This document shows, in pieces, positions 53,326 to 62,386 of a stretch of 64,000 nucleotides of DNA. Origin of the DNA: Herminiimonas contaminans (GTDB lineage: Bacteria > Pseudomonadota > Gammaproteobacteria > Burkholderiales > Burkholderiaceae_D). The notes beneath the pieces were generated by a model that was not told where the DNA came from, searched no databases, and saw only the letters and a list, made by a program, of their open reading frames with translations. The stretch spans positions 37,709 to 101,708 of the forward strand of contig NZ_JADOEL010000014.1 in the NCBI RefSeq assembly GCF_015645465.1, in the 5' to 3' direction. Numbering within the stretch: position 1 is the first letter of the stretch; the number at the start of each line of letters is the position of its first letter. A program made the translations under genes and the position numbers.

Positions 53326-53598
53326 CTATTGGCCGATAGCTGACATAGCGATCACGCTGGAGTATCCGCAAGCAATGGTGTGTATACCGTCTGTTGATTT
53401 GCTCGCAGAATTGCCCCTCTCTAATTGATCCACCTTCCACTGTCTGGCGAAGGCTGCGAACCGGTCATACGACCCTTCAAATCCCAATGCACACAAGTCG
53501 ATGTACATCTGTTTCAAAGTCCGTCTTTGCTTGCGTGACTTCGTTGCATCGGTCTTTAACCAGGCTGAAAGTTTGAACGCATATTTATCGAGAGAAGT
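53326..53598 (-). pseudogene. Fragment of an IS21-family transposase gene (istA remnant)
   Basis: On the minus strand a continuous frame reads KLSAWLKTDATKSRKQRRTL followed by KQMYIDLCALGFEGSYDRFA and AFARQWKVDQ. This resembles the linker region of IS21-family IstA proteins (KQRRTLKQLHADL..LGYEGSYDRVAAFARxW). It covers only about 60 of some 500 residues. The N-terminal HTH is missing and the frame runs into unrelated residues and a stop at 53326. No IstB-type ATPase gene is present, so the element is dead. Confidence 0.65.
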
Positions 53599-53690
53599 CG
53601 GGGAACGTCGATCACTCCAATCTCCTACTCACTTTGGTAAGTAGGATTGGGTTCTAAACGTGGGTCAGTTCTCGATGCAAATCCACACGT
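53326..53690 (-). mobile_element. Decayed IS21-family element, one end only
   Basis: Besides the istA fragment, the sequence at 53659-53687 read on the minus strand (TTTGCATCGAGAACTGACCC) looks like an IS21-family terminal region, in which TGACCCACG often follows the terminal repeat. Between it and the istA fragment the transposase start is deleted. No second end, target duplication or istB can be seen. Assignment of the end is by resemblance and is less certain than the istA fragment. Confidence 0.5.
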
Positions 53691-53735
53691 AAGCAGACAT
53701 TTGCTTACGACCCCAGGCATGCTTCTCCATATAAG

Positions 53736-53763
53736 AAAACAGCCGCCAAGTGGCGGCTGTTTT
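53736..53763. terminator. Bidirectional terminator near the Bug-family gene
   Basis: ACAGCCGCCA (53739-53748) pairs with TGGCGGCTGT (53751-53760) with an AG loop and A/T runs on both sides. It lies 10 bases beyond the stop of the minus-strand binding protein gene and would also stop transcripts from the left. Confidence 0.88.
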
Positions 53764-53769
53764 ACCCAT

Positions 53770-54735
53770 CTATTCCAGCTTGACGCCGGAGCTCTTGACC
53801 ACCTGCCCCCAGCGCGCTATTTCGGACGCGATCATCGCAGTAAATTCTGCCTGTGACATGTGCGGAATATCCGAGCCTGCACTCGTCCAGTTGTGCTGGA
53901 TTTCCGGAGATGCCAGCGCTTTCTTGACTTCTTCCGTCATACGCTCGACCACCTCGGGCGGCGTGCCCTTGATCGCCCATAGACCGTACCAGGTAGATAC
54001 TTCATAGCCTGGTACACCGGCTTCTGCAGCTGTCGGAACGTCAGGAAAGCCCGGTGCGCGCTTGGGCGATGCGACGGCAAGTGCCTTAATGCGGCCGCTC
54101 TTGATATGGCTGGCCGAAGAACCGAGGCCGTCGAACATCATATCGAGCTGGCCGCCGATCAAGTCCTGCAACGCAGGCCCTGCACCACGGTATGGAATAT
54201 GGGTAATGAAGGTCTTGGTCTGTATCTTGAACAGTTCACCCGCCAAATGATGCGAAGTACCGTTACCGGCCGAGCCGAAGTTCAGCTTGCCTGGATTCTT
54301 TCTTACGTAATCCAGCAAGCCTTTCAGATCCTGCACCGGAACGCGCTGCGTGTTGACTACGATCACCTGTGGTGGCGTGGCAATGACGGTAATCGGGATG
54401 AAATCTTTTTGCAGATCGTAAGCGAGCTTAGGATACAGCGCCGGTGCAATTGCATGATGCGCTGCGCCTATGAAAAACGTGTATCCATCAGGCGGAGATT
54501 TCGCTGCAACGCCCGCACCAAGCGTTCCACCTGCACCACCACGGTTATCGATGATGACCGTCTTGCCCAGCTGTTTGGTCAGCTGCGCCGCCAGCGGACG
54601 TGCAAAAGCATCCGTTCCGCCACCCGGAGGGAACGGTACGATCAAGGTCACCGGCCTGGTCGGCCAGGACTGAGCAAACGCGCTGACGGATAGGCACAGT
54701 CCGGCAAGCAGCAAGAGGGGGATTTTGAGTTTCAT
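53770..54735 (-). CDS. Bug-family tripartite tricarboxylate transporter binding protein
   Basis: The product has 321 residues, the standard Bug/TctC length. A signal peptide (MKLKIPLLLLAGLCLSVSAFA) is followed by WPTRPVTLIVPFPPGGGTDA, the usual start of mature Bug proteins, then VIIDNRGGAGGTLGAGVAAK, KLNFGSAGNGTSHHLAGELF and PDVPTAAEAGVPGYEVSTWY. It binds a carboxylate ligand in the periplasm. No TctA/TctB membrane partners are adjacent, which is common for the very numerous Bug proteins of Burkholderiales. A possible operator lies upstream at 54778-54810. Confidence 0.93.
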   Translation of the reverse strand: MKLKIPLLLLAGLCLSVSAFAQSWPTRPVTLIVPFPPGGGTDAFARPLAAQLTKQLGKTVIIDNRGGAGGTLGAGVAAKSPPDGYTFFIGAAHHAIAPALYPKLAYDLQKDFIPITVIATPPQVIVVNTQRVPVQDLKGLLDYVRKNPGKLNFGSAGNGTSHHLAGELFKIQTKTFITHIPYRGAGPALQDLIGGQLDMMFDGLGSSASHIKSGRIKALAVASPKRAPGFPDVPTAAEAGVPGYEVSTWYGLWAIKGTPPEVVERMTEEVKKALASPEIQHNWTSAGSDIPHMSQAEFTAMIASEIARWGQVVKSSGVKLE

Positions 54736-54777
54736 GATCTTGTCTCCAAAATTGTATTTTTTATATTAAGAAGTCAT

Positions 54778-54810
54778 TTGCATACAAGAACATGAGTCCA
54801 TGTATACAAT
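54778..54810. promoter_or_regulatory. Pair of TTGTATNCA-type sites upstream of the Bug-family gene
   Basis: On the minus strand ATTGTATACA (54801-54810) and TTGTATGCAA (54778-54787) lie 23 bases apart, about 43 to 75 bases before the start codon. TGTATACA is a perfect palindrome, and the pair resembles operators of GntR/FCD-type regulators. No regulator gene is adjacent. The remainder of the 288-base gap up to 55023 holds only the terminator at 54976-55006. Confidence 0.45.
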
Positions 54811-54975
54811 CGCACATGCTTGCGAAAGATTATATCTATGGATTTTTTTGTCAAGACAATTATCTTGTTGCCTAAATCATATTATTTTTAGTATGGTGAC
54901 AGCCGGGTTTAGCGAAAGAACGCACGACAGGCGGTAAGCCCACGTAGTGTCAGGTCGACTGTGCGAACAGACAAT

Positions 54976-55006
54976 AAAAAAGCCGCTCTATACAGAGCGG
55001 CTTTTT
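54976..55006. terminator. Intrinsic terminator after the aminotransferase gene
   Basis: AGCCGCTCT (54981-54989) pairs with AGAGCGGCT (54994-55002) around an ATAC loop, with A-run and T-run on either side. It lies 18 bases beyond the stop of the minus-strand aminotransferase gene. Confidence 0.9.
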
Positions 55007-55023
55007 AAATCCCAAGCAACCAA

Positions 55024-56217
55024 TCAAATCTTCGCAGCAATCAACTTGGCCAATGTAGCCACGCCTTCACGTATCTTCTCCGGCGGCACAGTCACAAAAC
55101 TCAAGCGCAAAGTATTTTTCTCCGCCTCATTCGCATAGAAAGGCGCACCCGGTACGAATGCCACTTTCTGCGCAATCGCCTCTTCCAGCAACTGCATGCA
55201 ATCAATATGCTTAGGCAGCGTGACCCAGATGAACATGCCGCCCTCAGGCTTGTTCCACTTCACGCCTTCCGGTGCAAATTCAGCCAACGCATCCAGCATC
55301 ACCTGACACTGGTTCGCGTACAAGGTACGGATCGATGGAATGTGTTCCGCGAGGAAGCCATCCTTGATCGCTTCATACACCACCATCTGTGTCAGTTGCG
55401 AGGTGTGCAGATCAGCAGCTTGCTTCGCCTGCTCCAGTTTGCGTATCAATGGGGTCGGGCCAACGACGTAACCAAGGCGTATGCCCGGTGTCAGCACCTT
55501 GGAGAACGAACCCATGTAAATCACGCCGCTAGGATTCATGGTCAGCATCTTCGGCAGCGGTTCAGCGCGATAGCTGAGTGCGCCGTACGGATCATCCTCG
55601 ATCAGCGGCAAGCCATGGCGCGCGCAAGTTTCCACCAATGCCATCCGACGTTCCACCGACATGGTGCGTCCGGTCGGATTGTGGAAGTTAGGCAAGGCAT
55701 ACAGCAGACGCGCACCGTCGGCGATGCCATCGACTGCTTCCGGCAACAAGCCGTAGTCGTCGGTAGGCACCGAAACGAATTGCGGCTGGTACACGGAGAA
55801 CGCTTGCAAGGCACCGAGGTAACTCGGAGTTTCAACCAGCACTTTGCTGTTTTCTTCGATCAGTACTTTGCCGAGCAGATCCAGCGCCTGCTGCGAACCG
55901 GACACCATCAAGACCTGATCCGGCGTGATTACCGAACCCGGGATGGACAGCGAATCCGCTATCCATTCACGCAAGGGCGCATAGCCATCGCTCGGTCCGT
56001 ATTGCAGCGCGATCTTGCCCTGTTGCGACAACACCTTATCGAACGCCGCTTTCATATGCTCGACCGGGAAGGTTGCCGGTGATGGCAGTCCGCCGGCAAA
56101 GGAGATGATGTCCGGGCGCATCGTGATTTTCAGGATTTCGCGGATGACCGAGCTTTGCAGTTGTTCTGCACGTTTGGCGAATTGCCAGTTAATCGGCGTT
56201 GGGTGTTCGATTTTCAT
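55024..56217 (-). CDS. PLP-dependent aminotransferase (class I/II, 2-aminoadipate-aminotransferase-like)
   Basis: The product has 397 residues from the ATG at 56217. Fold type I landmarks are present: IISFAGGLPSPATFPVEHMK near residue 30, LQYGPSDGYAPLREWIADSL, LMVSGSQQALDLLGKVL, the YALPNFHNPTGRTMS substrate segment, DDPYGALSY, and the PLP lysine in YMGSFSKVLTPGIRLGYVV. It resembles the LysN/ARO8-like group that works on 2-aminoadipate or other bulky amino acids; exact specificity cannot be fixed. The RidA gene lies 58 bases upstream on the same strand, and RidA proteins remove reactive enamines made by PLP enzymes, so they probably work together. Confidence 0.9.
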   Translation of the reverse strand: MKIEHPTPINWQFAKRAEQLQSSVIREILKITMRPDIISFAGGLPSPATFPVEHMKAAFDKVLSQQGKIALQYGPSDGYAPLREWIADSLSIPGSVITPDQVLMVSGSQQALDLLGKVLIEENSKVLVETPSYLGALQAFSVYQPQFVSVPTDDYGLLPEAVDGIADGARLLYALPNFHNPTGRTMSVERRMALVETCARHGLPLIEDDPYGALSYRAEPLPKMLTMNPSGVIYMGSFSKVLTPGIRLGYVVGPTPLIRKLEQAKQAADLHTSQLTQMVVYEAIKDGFLAEHIPSIRTLYANQCQVMLDALAEFAPEGVKWNKPEGGMFIWVTLPKHIDCMQLLEEAIAQKVAFVPGAPFYANEAEKNTLRLSFVTVPPEKIREGVATLAKLIAAKI

Positions 56218-56275
56218 GATTACTTCACGGTATATACAAGGCTCACGCCCCGGCACTCCGGGGCATGGGTACTGC

Positions 56276-56734
56276 TTAGATCACTTCAGCGATCAATTCG
56301 ATTTCTACGCATGCGCCCAGCGGGATTTGCGCGACGCCAAATGCAGAACGGGCATGCAAGCCTTGCGGGCCGAATACCTCAGCCAGCAATTCGGAGGCGC
56401 CGTTAGTGACCAGGTGCTGCTCGGTGTAATCACCGGTGGAGTTCACCAGACCCATGATTTTGACGATGCGTTTGACGCGATTCAGATCGCCGCCGCATGC
56501 TGCCTGCAAGGTCGCGATCAGGTCAATCGCCACGCCGCGTGCTGCCAGCTTGGCTTCATCAGTTGTGATGTTCTTGCCCAATTGGCCTACCCATGGCTTG
56601 CCGTCTTTCTTCGCGATATGGCCGGACAGGAAAACCGTGTTACCCGTTTGCGCATGCATGACGTAGGCTGCGACTGGTGCAGCGACAGCTGGCAATTCGA
56701 TGTTCAAGGCTTTCAGCTTGTCGTAAACAGACAT
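56276..56734 (-). CDS. RidA-family (YjgF/YER057c) protein
   Basis: The product has 152 residues from the ATG at 56734; longer frames add unrelated residues. Typical features are NTVFLSGHIAKKDGKPWVGQ, the DEAKLAARGVAIDLIATLQA helix, and RSAFGVAQIPLGACVEIELIAEV with the arginine of the active-site region. This is the longer, YoaB/LPXTG-independent subgroup with an N-terminal extension of about 25 residues. RidA hydrolyses enamine/imine intermediates such as those released by PLP enzymes; the aminotransferase gene next to it is a plausible partner. Confidence 0.9.
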   Translation of the reverse strand: MSVYDKLKALNIELPAVAAPVAAYVMHAQTGNTVFLSGHIAKKDGKPWVGQLGKNITTDEAKLAARGVAIDLIATLQAACGGDLNRVKRIVKIMGLVNSTGDYTEQHLVTNGASELLAEVFGPQGLHARSAFGVAQIPLGACVEIELIAEVI

Positions 56735-56935
56735 AAGTACTCCAAAAAATTGATGCCACTCCGTGCAAAGCAGGAATGGCAATGAACAGAAGTCCGTGGC
56801 TACGATGATGGCAAATTGCCATCGCAGCAATATGGCTCACGGAAGGAATCCTGCGATTATCTCAAATCCGCGGCTTTCCTTCCGAACTATCGTCACAAAA
56901 TCGCCGCTAAAGCGGAATTCGTCCAGGAATGGGCA

Positions 56936-57811
56936 TCAACTTAGACGTCTGATCGGCATCTTTCTCCCTATTGCCACCACAGCAATAATGGCGAGCGCAA
57001 ACAAAAAGGTGCGCAGTTCCAGCAATTCACCAAGGATCACGGCCGCACCCAGCAGGGTCAGGAACGGCTGTATCAACTGCACCTGCCCGACGCGTGCGAT
57101 ACCGCCCAGCGCCAAACCCTTGTACCAAAAGAAGAAGCCGATAAACATCGAAAACAGCGACACATAGGCAAAACCTGCCCAGGCTGCAGGCGACGCAGTC
57201 ACCCCGTGCTTCCAGCCCAGCCATACCGTTACCGGCAAAACTACAGGCATCGATAACACCAACGCCCACGAAATGACTTGCTGGCCGCCCATCGTTTGCG
57301 ACAAACGTCCGCCTTCGGCATAGCCCATGGCCGCCGCCAGCACCGCTATAAACAATGCGAGGTCGGCAATGTGCAATTCACCACCGCCCTGCTGCAAGGC
57401 AAAGCCAACCACCAATGCGCTGCCCACTACTGCCGCAATCCAGAAACCGATTGAAGGCCGCTCACCAAAACGCAAGGCGCCGAACAAGGCAGTCGCCAAC
57501 GGCAGGATGCCGAGGATGATCGCGCCATGTGACGCCGGAACATAGTGCATCGCGATCGAAGAAAACACCGGAAAACCGACCACCACGCCCAGCGCGGTAA
57601 TCAGCAAGGATTTCATCTGCGCTTTGGTCGGACGCACCGCACCACTCCACCACAGCAAAATGGCCGAGCACGCCGCTGCCACCACCGCACGTCCGAGCGC
57701 AACAAATACCGGATGCAACTCAGCGACCGCGATACGGGTAAACGGTAGCGTCAGGCTAAACATCGCCACACCGATTGCGCCCAGCCACATGCCTTTGGTT
57801 TCTTGTGTCAT
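56936..57811 (-). CDS. EamA/DMT-family transporter
   Basis: The product has 291 residues from the ATG at 57811. Ten helices form two EamA halves: LGAIGVAMFSLTLPFTRIAV opens the first, with YVPASHGAIILGILPLATAL closing it, and WGFAYVSLFSM-like and LGGIARVGQVQLIQPFLTLL segments lie in the second. DMT transporters of this kind export amino acids or other metabolites. The LysE-type exporter gene follows upstream on the same strand, 36 bases away, and a MocR regulator diverges from it, pointing to amino-acid export. Confidence 0.9.
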   Translation of the reverse strand: MTQETKGMWLGAIGVAMFSLTLPFTRIAVAELHPVFVALGRAVVAAACSAILLWWSGAVRPTKAQMKSLLITALGVVVGFPVFSSIAMHYVPASHGAIILGILPLATALFGALRFGERPSIGFWIAAVVGSALVVGFALQQGGGELHIADLALFIAVLAAAMGYAEGGRLSQTMGGQQVISWALVLSMPVVLPVTVWLGWKHGVTASPAAWAGFAYVSLFSMFIGFFFWYKGLALGGIARVGQVQLIQPFLTLLGAAVILGELLELRTFLFALAIIAVVAIGRKMPIRRLS

Positions 57812-57846
57812 TACAGATGACCTTGTCATTATTTTTGATTGGATAT

Positions 57847-58437
57847 TCATAGCCAGATTGCCACAGCAGAGTACAAAGTGAGGACGATCATGACTGCGCA
57901 AAACACGCGCCGCCATTTAGCCTGCGTCAGATAGCGCCGCAACACTGCGCCGGTACCGGCCCAGATGCTGATGCATGGAAAATTGATGATGCCGAAGATG
58001 AAGCAAAACACGGCGATCGACAGCCACACCGGTTGTACCGGCGGCAGGAAAGCCGAAGCGCCGGTCACCGCCATCACCCACGCCTTCGGATTTGCGAACT
58101 GGAACAGGGAAGCACCGATGAATGACATCGGACGCACATCGGCATCCACCTCCTGCGTAAAGGCCATGCTGCGCAACTGCCAGGCCAGATACACGAGGTA
58201 AGTAGAACCTATCGTTTTTAATACGATATGCAAAGCCGGCATCGCAACGATCAGGCTGCCTATGCCCGCTGCACACAGTGCGAGAATCACGCTGAAACCA
58301 AAGACTACGCCAAACATATGCGGCAGCGAGCGCATAAAGCCAAAGCGTATGCCGGACGAAGTCAGCATGATGTTATTCGGCCCCGGCGTAATCGACGAAA
58401 CGAAGGCGAATAAGGAAAGTGGCAGCAGCGATTCCAT
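57847..58437 (-). CDS. LysE/RhtB-family amino-acid exporter
   Basis: The product has 196 residues from the ATG at 58437. Six helices and the family start are clear: LFAFVSSITPGPNNIMLTSS (the TPGPN motif), IRFGFMRSLPHMFGVVFGFS, LKTIGSTYLVYLAWQLRS, and FQFANPKAWVMAVTGASAFL. LysE-type proteins export basic or neutral amino acids. It diverges from the MocR-type regulator gene with 130 bases between the start codons, and this regulator is the likely controller. Confidence 0.93.
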   Translation of the reverse strand: MESLLPLSLFAFVSSITPGPNNIMLTSSGIRFGFMRSLPHMFGVVFGFSVILALCAAGIGSLIVAMPALHIVLKTIGSTYLVYLAWQLRSMAFTQEVDADVRPMSFIGASLFQFANPKAWVMAVTGASAFLPPVQPVWLSIAVFCFIFGIINFPCISIWAGTGAVLRRYLTQAKWRRVFCAVMIVLTLYSAVAIWL

Positions 58438-58514
58438 AATTTTCCACGGGTATGGCAAAACACTTAACAAGTGTTGATTACCGATTTTTCAGGAAAACAT
58501 CGTAATCGACAAAA

Positions 58515-58542
58515 CCAATACAGTACCAGTACACTTAAGGAA
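58515..58542. promoter_or_regulatory. CAGTAC direct repeat between lysE-type and mocR-type genes
   Basis: Within the divergent promoter region ACAGTACCAGTAC contains two abutting CAGTAC copies (about 58521-58533). Short direct or inverted repeats in the divergent region are common targets of MocR regulators. This is a candidate only. Confidence 0.35.
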
Positions 58543-58567
58543 TTAATTTACTCACTGTCATGGCAAA

Positions 58568-60034
58568 ATGACCAATACAGCCAAATCCGCATCAGCCTCG
58601 CCCGCCCCTGCCGAAGCACAACGCCCGCTGCTGTCGCGTACGTCCGGCAGCTCGCTGATAGAGCAAATCGTGCAACTGATCACCAGCCGCATCGATGACA
58701 AAATTCTGCGCACCGGCGCACGCATGCCGTCGATACGCCAGTTCTCGGATCAGCACCAGGTCTCGCGCTTTACCGTGGTCGAAGCCTACGATCGCCTGGT
58801 CGCTGGCGGCTTGCTGGAATCGCGGCGCGGCTCCGGCTTCTACGTCCGTGATCGCTCGCCCATGCTGACGCCGCGCGCGCAAGGCACGCTCACGGCAACA
58901 CCGCAACCGGTCGATGTGGTCTGGCTGGTACGCAATATGTTCCGTCAGTTGCCACCGCAAAAAATGCCGGGCGTAGGCTTGCTGCCGAATGAATGGCTGG
59001 ATGGCGACCTGGTCGCGAATGCCTTGCGCGCAGTCAGCCGGCAAAACCCCAGCCTGCTGCTGCAATACGGCATCCCGCAAGGCTTCCTGCCACTGCGCCA
59101 GCAACTGCAATTGAAAATGGCGGAGCTGGAAATCGCTGCGACGCCGGAGCAATTCGTCACCACCGCTGGTGTGACGCAAGCACTGGATCTGGTGGCACGC
59201 CATTACATACAGCCGGGCGATACCATCTTTGTCGATGACCCGGGCTGGTTCCTGATGTTTGGTTCTTTCGCTGCGCTGGGCGCCAAGGTGGTCGGCATTC
59301 CACGTCTGGCGGACGGGCCGGACATCGCGCAACTGGCCGCGCTGGCTGAGCTGCATCGCCCCAAGCTGTTTATCATCAACTCCATCCTGCACAACCCGAC
59401 CTCGACTTCACTGTCAGCGGCCAAGGCCTTCCAGGTATTAAAGATCGCCGAACAATACGACTTCATGATCGTGGAAGACGACATCTACTGCGATATGCAT
59501 CCCGGCACCGCAGTGCAAGCCGCGACCCGCATCGCGGCGCTGGATCAATTGAATCGCGTGATTTATCTCGGAGGCTTCTCCAAGACACTGGCCGCCAACC
59601 TGCGTGTCGGCTTCATCGCCACGTCGCCGGAGATCGCGCGACAACTGGCCGATCGCAAGATGCTGACCGCATTAACAACGACCGAAATCACCGAGCGCGT
59701 GGTGTATCGCATCCTGTCGGAAGGGCATTACCGCAAGCATGCAGACCGGCTACGCACCAAGCTGACCGCAGTACGCGACAAGACCATCCGGCAGATGGAA
59801 CGCATAGGCATCAAGGTCCATTTCCACACCCCGGCCGGGATGTTTGCCTGGACCGACATAGGCTGCGATGCCAACATCCTGACCGAGAAAGCGATGGAGC
59901 AAGGTTATCTGCTGGCACCGGGCAGCCTGTTTTCACCGCACCAGCTGCCGTCCACCAATATGCGCTTCAACGTCGCCGCCATGGCCGATCCGGGCATCTT
60001 GCGCTTCCTGGAACGTGAGCTGGGCAAGGCTTGA
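58568..60034 (+). CDS. MocR-type regulator (GntR wHTH fused to aminotransferase domain)
   Basis: The product has 488 residues. The N-terminal winged helix (LIEQIVQLITSRIDDKILRT, RMPSIRQFSDQHQVSRFTVV, then GGLLESRRGSGFYV) is of the GntR type, and the remaining 370 residues form a fold type I aminotransferase domain with FIINSILHNPTSTSLS, VEDDIYCDM and the PLP lysine in YLGGFSKTLAANLRVGF. MocR proteins use PLP or its amino-acid adducts as signal. It is divergent from the LysE-type exporter gene, its likely target. Confidence 0.94.
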   Translation: MTNTAKSASASPAPAEAQRPLLSRTSGSSLIEQIVQLITSRIDDKILRTGARMPSIRQFSDQHQVSRFTVVEAYDRLVAGGLLESRRGSGFYVRDRSPMLTPRAQGTLTATPQPVDVVWLVRNMFRQLPPQKMPGVGLLPNEWLDGDLVANALRAVSRQNPSLLLQYGIPQGFLPLRQQLQLKMAELEIAATPEQFVTTAGVTQALDLVARHYIQPGDTIFVDDPGWFLMFGSFAALGAKVVGIPRLADGPDIAQLAALAELHRPKLFIINSILHNPTSTSLSAAKAFQVLKIAEQYDFMIVEDDIYCDMHPGTAVQAATRIAALDQLNRVIYLGGFSKTLAANLRVGFIATSPEIARQLADRKMLTALTTTEITERVVYRILSEGHYRKHADRLRTKLTAVRDKTIRQMERIGIKVHFHTPAGMFAWTDIGCDANILTEKAMEQGYLLAPGSLFSPHQLPSTNMRFNVAAMADPGILRFLERELGKA

Positions 60035-60188
60035 AATCAGTAAGGGCAGCCCCATTTGCTGCCCAGGCTTTTGAAAGTCTGGATTGACCCGCCCGCGGCG
60101 AGGCAACATCATAGCGGCTTGCAAAACCCTGCCGCATAGACAGGCTTGCACTAGCAATCCCCCTAATTCTTTGATTTTTGAGGTAAAA

Positions 60189-62105
60189 ATGGCTGGTTCA
60201 GAACAAAAACAAACCCTGGGTTTCCAGGCTGAAGTCAAACAACTGCTGCAACTGATGATCCACTCCTTGTACTCGAACAAGGAAATCTTCCTGCGCGAAC
60301 TGATCTCGAACGCTTCCGATGCTGCCGACAAACTGCGCTTTGAAGCTATCAACAACGGCGCCTTGTTTGAAAACGATGCTGACCTGAAAATCAAAGTCAG
60401 CTTCGACAAGGACGCACGCACCATCACCATTTCGGATAACGGCATAGGCATGACCCGCGACGACGCGGTTGAGCATCTGGGTACCATCGCCAAATCCGGC
60501 ACCAAGGAATTCTTCTCGAAACTGTCCGGCGACCAGCAAAAGGATGCAGCACTGATCGGTCAGTTCGGCGTCGGCTTTTACTCCGGCTTCATCATCGCTG
60601 ACCGCATCACGGTCGAAACCCGTCGCGCCGGTACTGATGCCAGCGCAGGCGTACGCTGGGAGTCGGAAGGCGCAGGCGACTTCACGGTGGAAGCCATCAA
60701 CAAAGCAAATCGCGGCACCGACATCATCCTGCACCTGCGCGAAGGTGAAGATGAATTCCTCTCGTCGTGGAAACTGAAATCCATCATCCGCAAGTACTCG
60801 GACCATATCTCGCTGCCTATCATGATGCAGAAAGAAGAATGGGACGAAGAGAAAAAGGAAACCGTGGTGCGTGACGAATGGGAAACCATCAACCAGGCCA
60901 GCGCCTTGTGGGCACGCAACAAGAACGAAATCACGCCTGAGCAATACACCGAGTTCTACAAACACGTATCGCACGACTTCGGCGAACCGCTGACCTATAC
61001 GCATAACCGCGTCGAAGGCCGCAGCGAATACACGCAACTGCTCTACATCCCGACCCAGGCACCGTTCGACCTGTGGGATCGCAACAAACGTGGCGGCATC
61101 AAGCTCTACGTCAAACGCGTCTTCATCATGGATGATGCTGAACAACTGATGCCGGTCTACCTGCGCTTCGTCAAAGGCGTAATCGACTCAGCTGATTTGC
61201 CACTCAACGTCTCGCGTGAAATCCTGCAAGAGTCGCGTGACGTCAAAGTCATACGCGAAGGCTCGACCAAGCGCGTGCTGTCCATGCTGGAAGAGCTGGC
61301 CAACAGCGATGAGCAGGCGGACAAGGATAAATACGTCACCTTCTGGAATGCCTTCGGCCAGGTATTGAAAGAAGGCATAGGCGAAGATGCAGCGAACAAG
61401 GAACGCATCGCCAAACTGCTGCGCTTCGCATCCACCCATAACGATAGCGATGCGCAAACCGTTTCCTTCGCCGACTACGTCGCACGCATGAAGGAAGGCC
61501 AAAGCAAGATTTACTACGCAACCGGCGAATCCTATAACGCAGCGAAGAACAGCCCGCACCTCGAAATCTTCCGCAAGAAAGGCATCGAAGTCCTGTTGCT
61601 GACGGATCGCGTCGATGAATGGATGCTGTCCTTCCTCGAAGAATTCGACGGCAAGGAATTGTCATCAGTCGCCAAAGGCGATCTCGACCTTGGCCAGCTG
61701 GAAGACGAAGCAGAGAAGAAGCAGCACCAGGAAACCGAAGACCAGTACAAAGAACTGGTCGCGAAGATGCAAACTGCATTGGCCGACAAAGCCAAGGAAG
61801 TACGCGTCACCTTCCGTCTGACTGACTCGCCAGCCTGTCTGGTTGCAGGTGAGAATGAATTGTCCGGCAACCTGATGCGCATGCTGAAAGCGGCTGGACA
61901 GGACGCACCGGATGCCAAACCGACACTGGAAATCAATCCGGATCATCCATTGGTGCAGCGCCTGAAATACGAAGATGCGAAATTCGACGACTGGTCGAAT
62001 ATCCTGTTCGACCAGGCTTTGCTGGCTGAAGGCGGCAACCTCAACGATCCGGCTGGCTTCGTGAAGCGCCTGAATGAAATGCTGTTGGGGCTGGCCAGCA
62101 AATAA
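60189..62105 (+). CDS. htpG: Chaperone HtpG (Hsp90)
   Basis: The product has 638 residues, standard for HtpG. The start at 60189 has a GAGGTAAAA site; a longer frame adds unrelated residues. The N-terminal GHKL ATPase is clear: [50 protein letters not shown] and [18 protein letters not shown]. The middle domain has [20 protein letters not shown] and [19 protein letters not shown], and the C-terminal dimerisation domain starts after residue 510. It is an ATP-driven folding chaperone induced by heat in many proteobacteria. It stands alone, with a terminator after it. Confidence 0.98.
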   Translation: MAGSEQKQTLGFQAEVKQLLQLMIHSLYSNKEIFLRELISNASDAADKLRFEAINNGALFENDADLKIKVSFDKDARTITISDNGIGMTRDDAVEHLGTIAKSGTKEFFSKLSGDQQKDAALIGQFGVGFYSGFIIADRITVETRRAGTDASAGVRWESEGAGDFTVEAINKANRGTDIILHLREGEDEFLSSWKLKSIIRKYSDHISLPIMMQKEEWDEEKKETVVRDEWETINQASALWARNKNEITPEQYTEFYKHVSHDFGEPLTYTHNRVEGRSEYTQLLYIPTQAPFDLWDRNKRGGIKLYVKRVFIMDDAEQLMPVYLRFVKGVIDSADLPLNVSREILQESRDVKVIREGSTKRVLSMLEELANSDEQADKDKYVTFWNAFGQVLKEGIGEDAANKERIAKLLRFASTHNDSDAQTVSFADYVARMKEGQSKIYYATGESYNAAKNSPHLEIFRKKGIEVLLLTDRVDEWMLSFLEEFDGKELSSVAKGDLDLGQLEDEAEKKQHQETEDQYKELVAKMQTALADKAKEVRVTFRLTDSPACLVAGENELSGNLMRMLKAAGQDAPDAKPTLEINPDHPLVQRLKYEDAKFDDWSNILFDQALLAEGGNLNDPAGFVKRLNEMLLGLASK

Positions 62106-62134
62106 GATTTACGTATTCACAACTGCCCACATTT

Positions 62135-62166
62135 AAAAAGCCGCGTGTACCTCACGCGGCTTTTTT
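62135..62166 (+). terminator. Intrinsic terminator after htpG
   Basis: GCCGCGTG (62140-62147) pairs with CACGCGGC (62153-62160) around a TACCT loop, with A-run and T-run flanks. The rest of the 281-base gap to the next gene is AT-rich, without a visible gene. Confidence 0.92.
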
Positions 62167-62386
62167 ATTTCCACGGTGAAAATCTCTATTTGTCAGCGCA
62201 GGGAGACTGTTCGCTAAAAAGGTAAATATTTGCTAATACGAGACTTTTCCATCTCCGCTGAGCAAAATTTACAAAAAAATCGCGTAATATTTCACATTCG
62301 CAACTCCGATATACCGGGGAGTAGTTAAAAGAATTAGATTTTTGTTTATTTTGATTTGCTTATTTGATCTTTAGGGGAAGAAAGAA

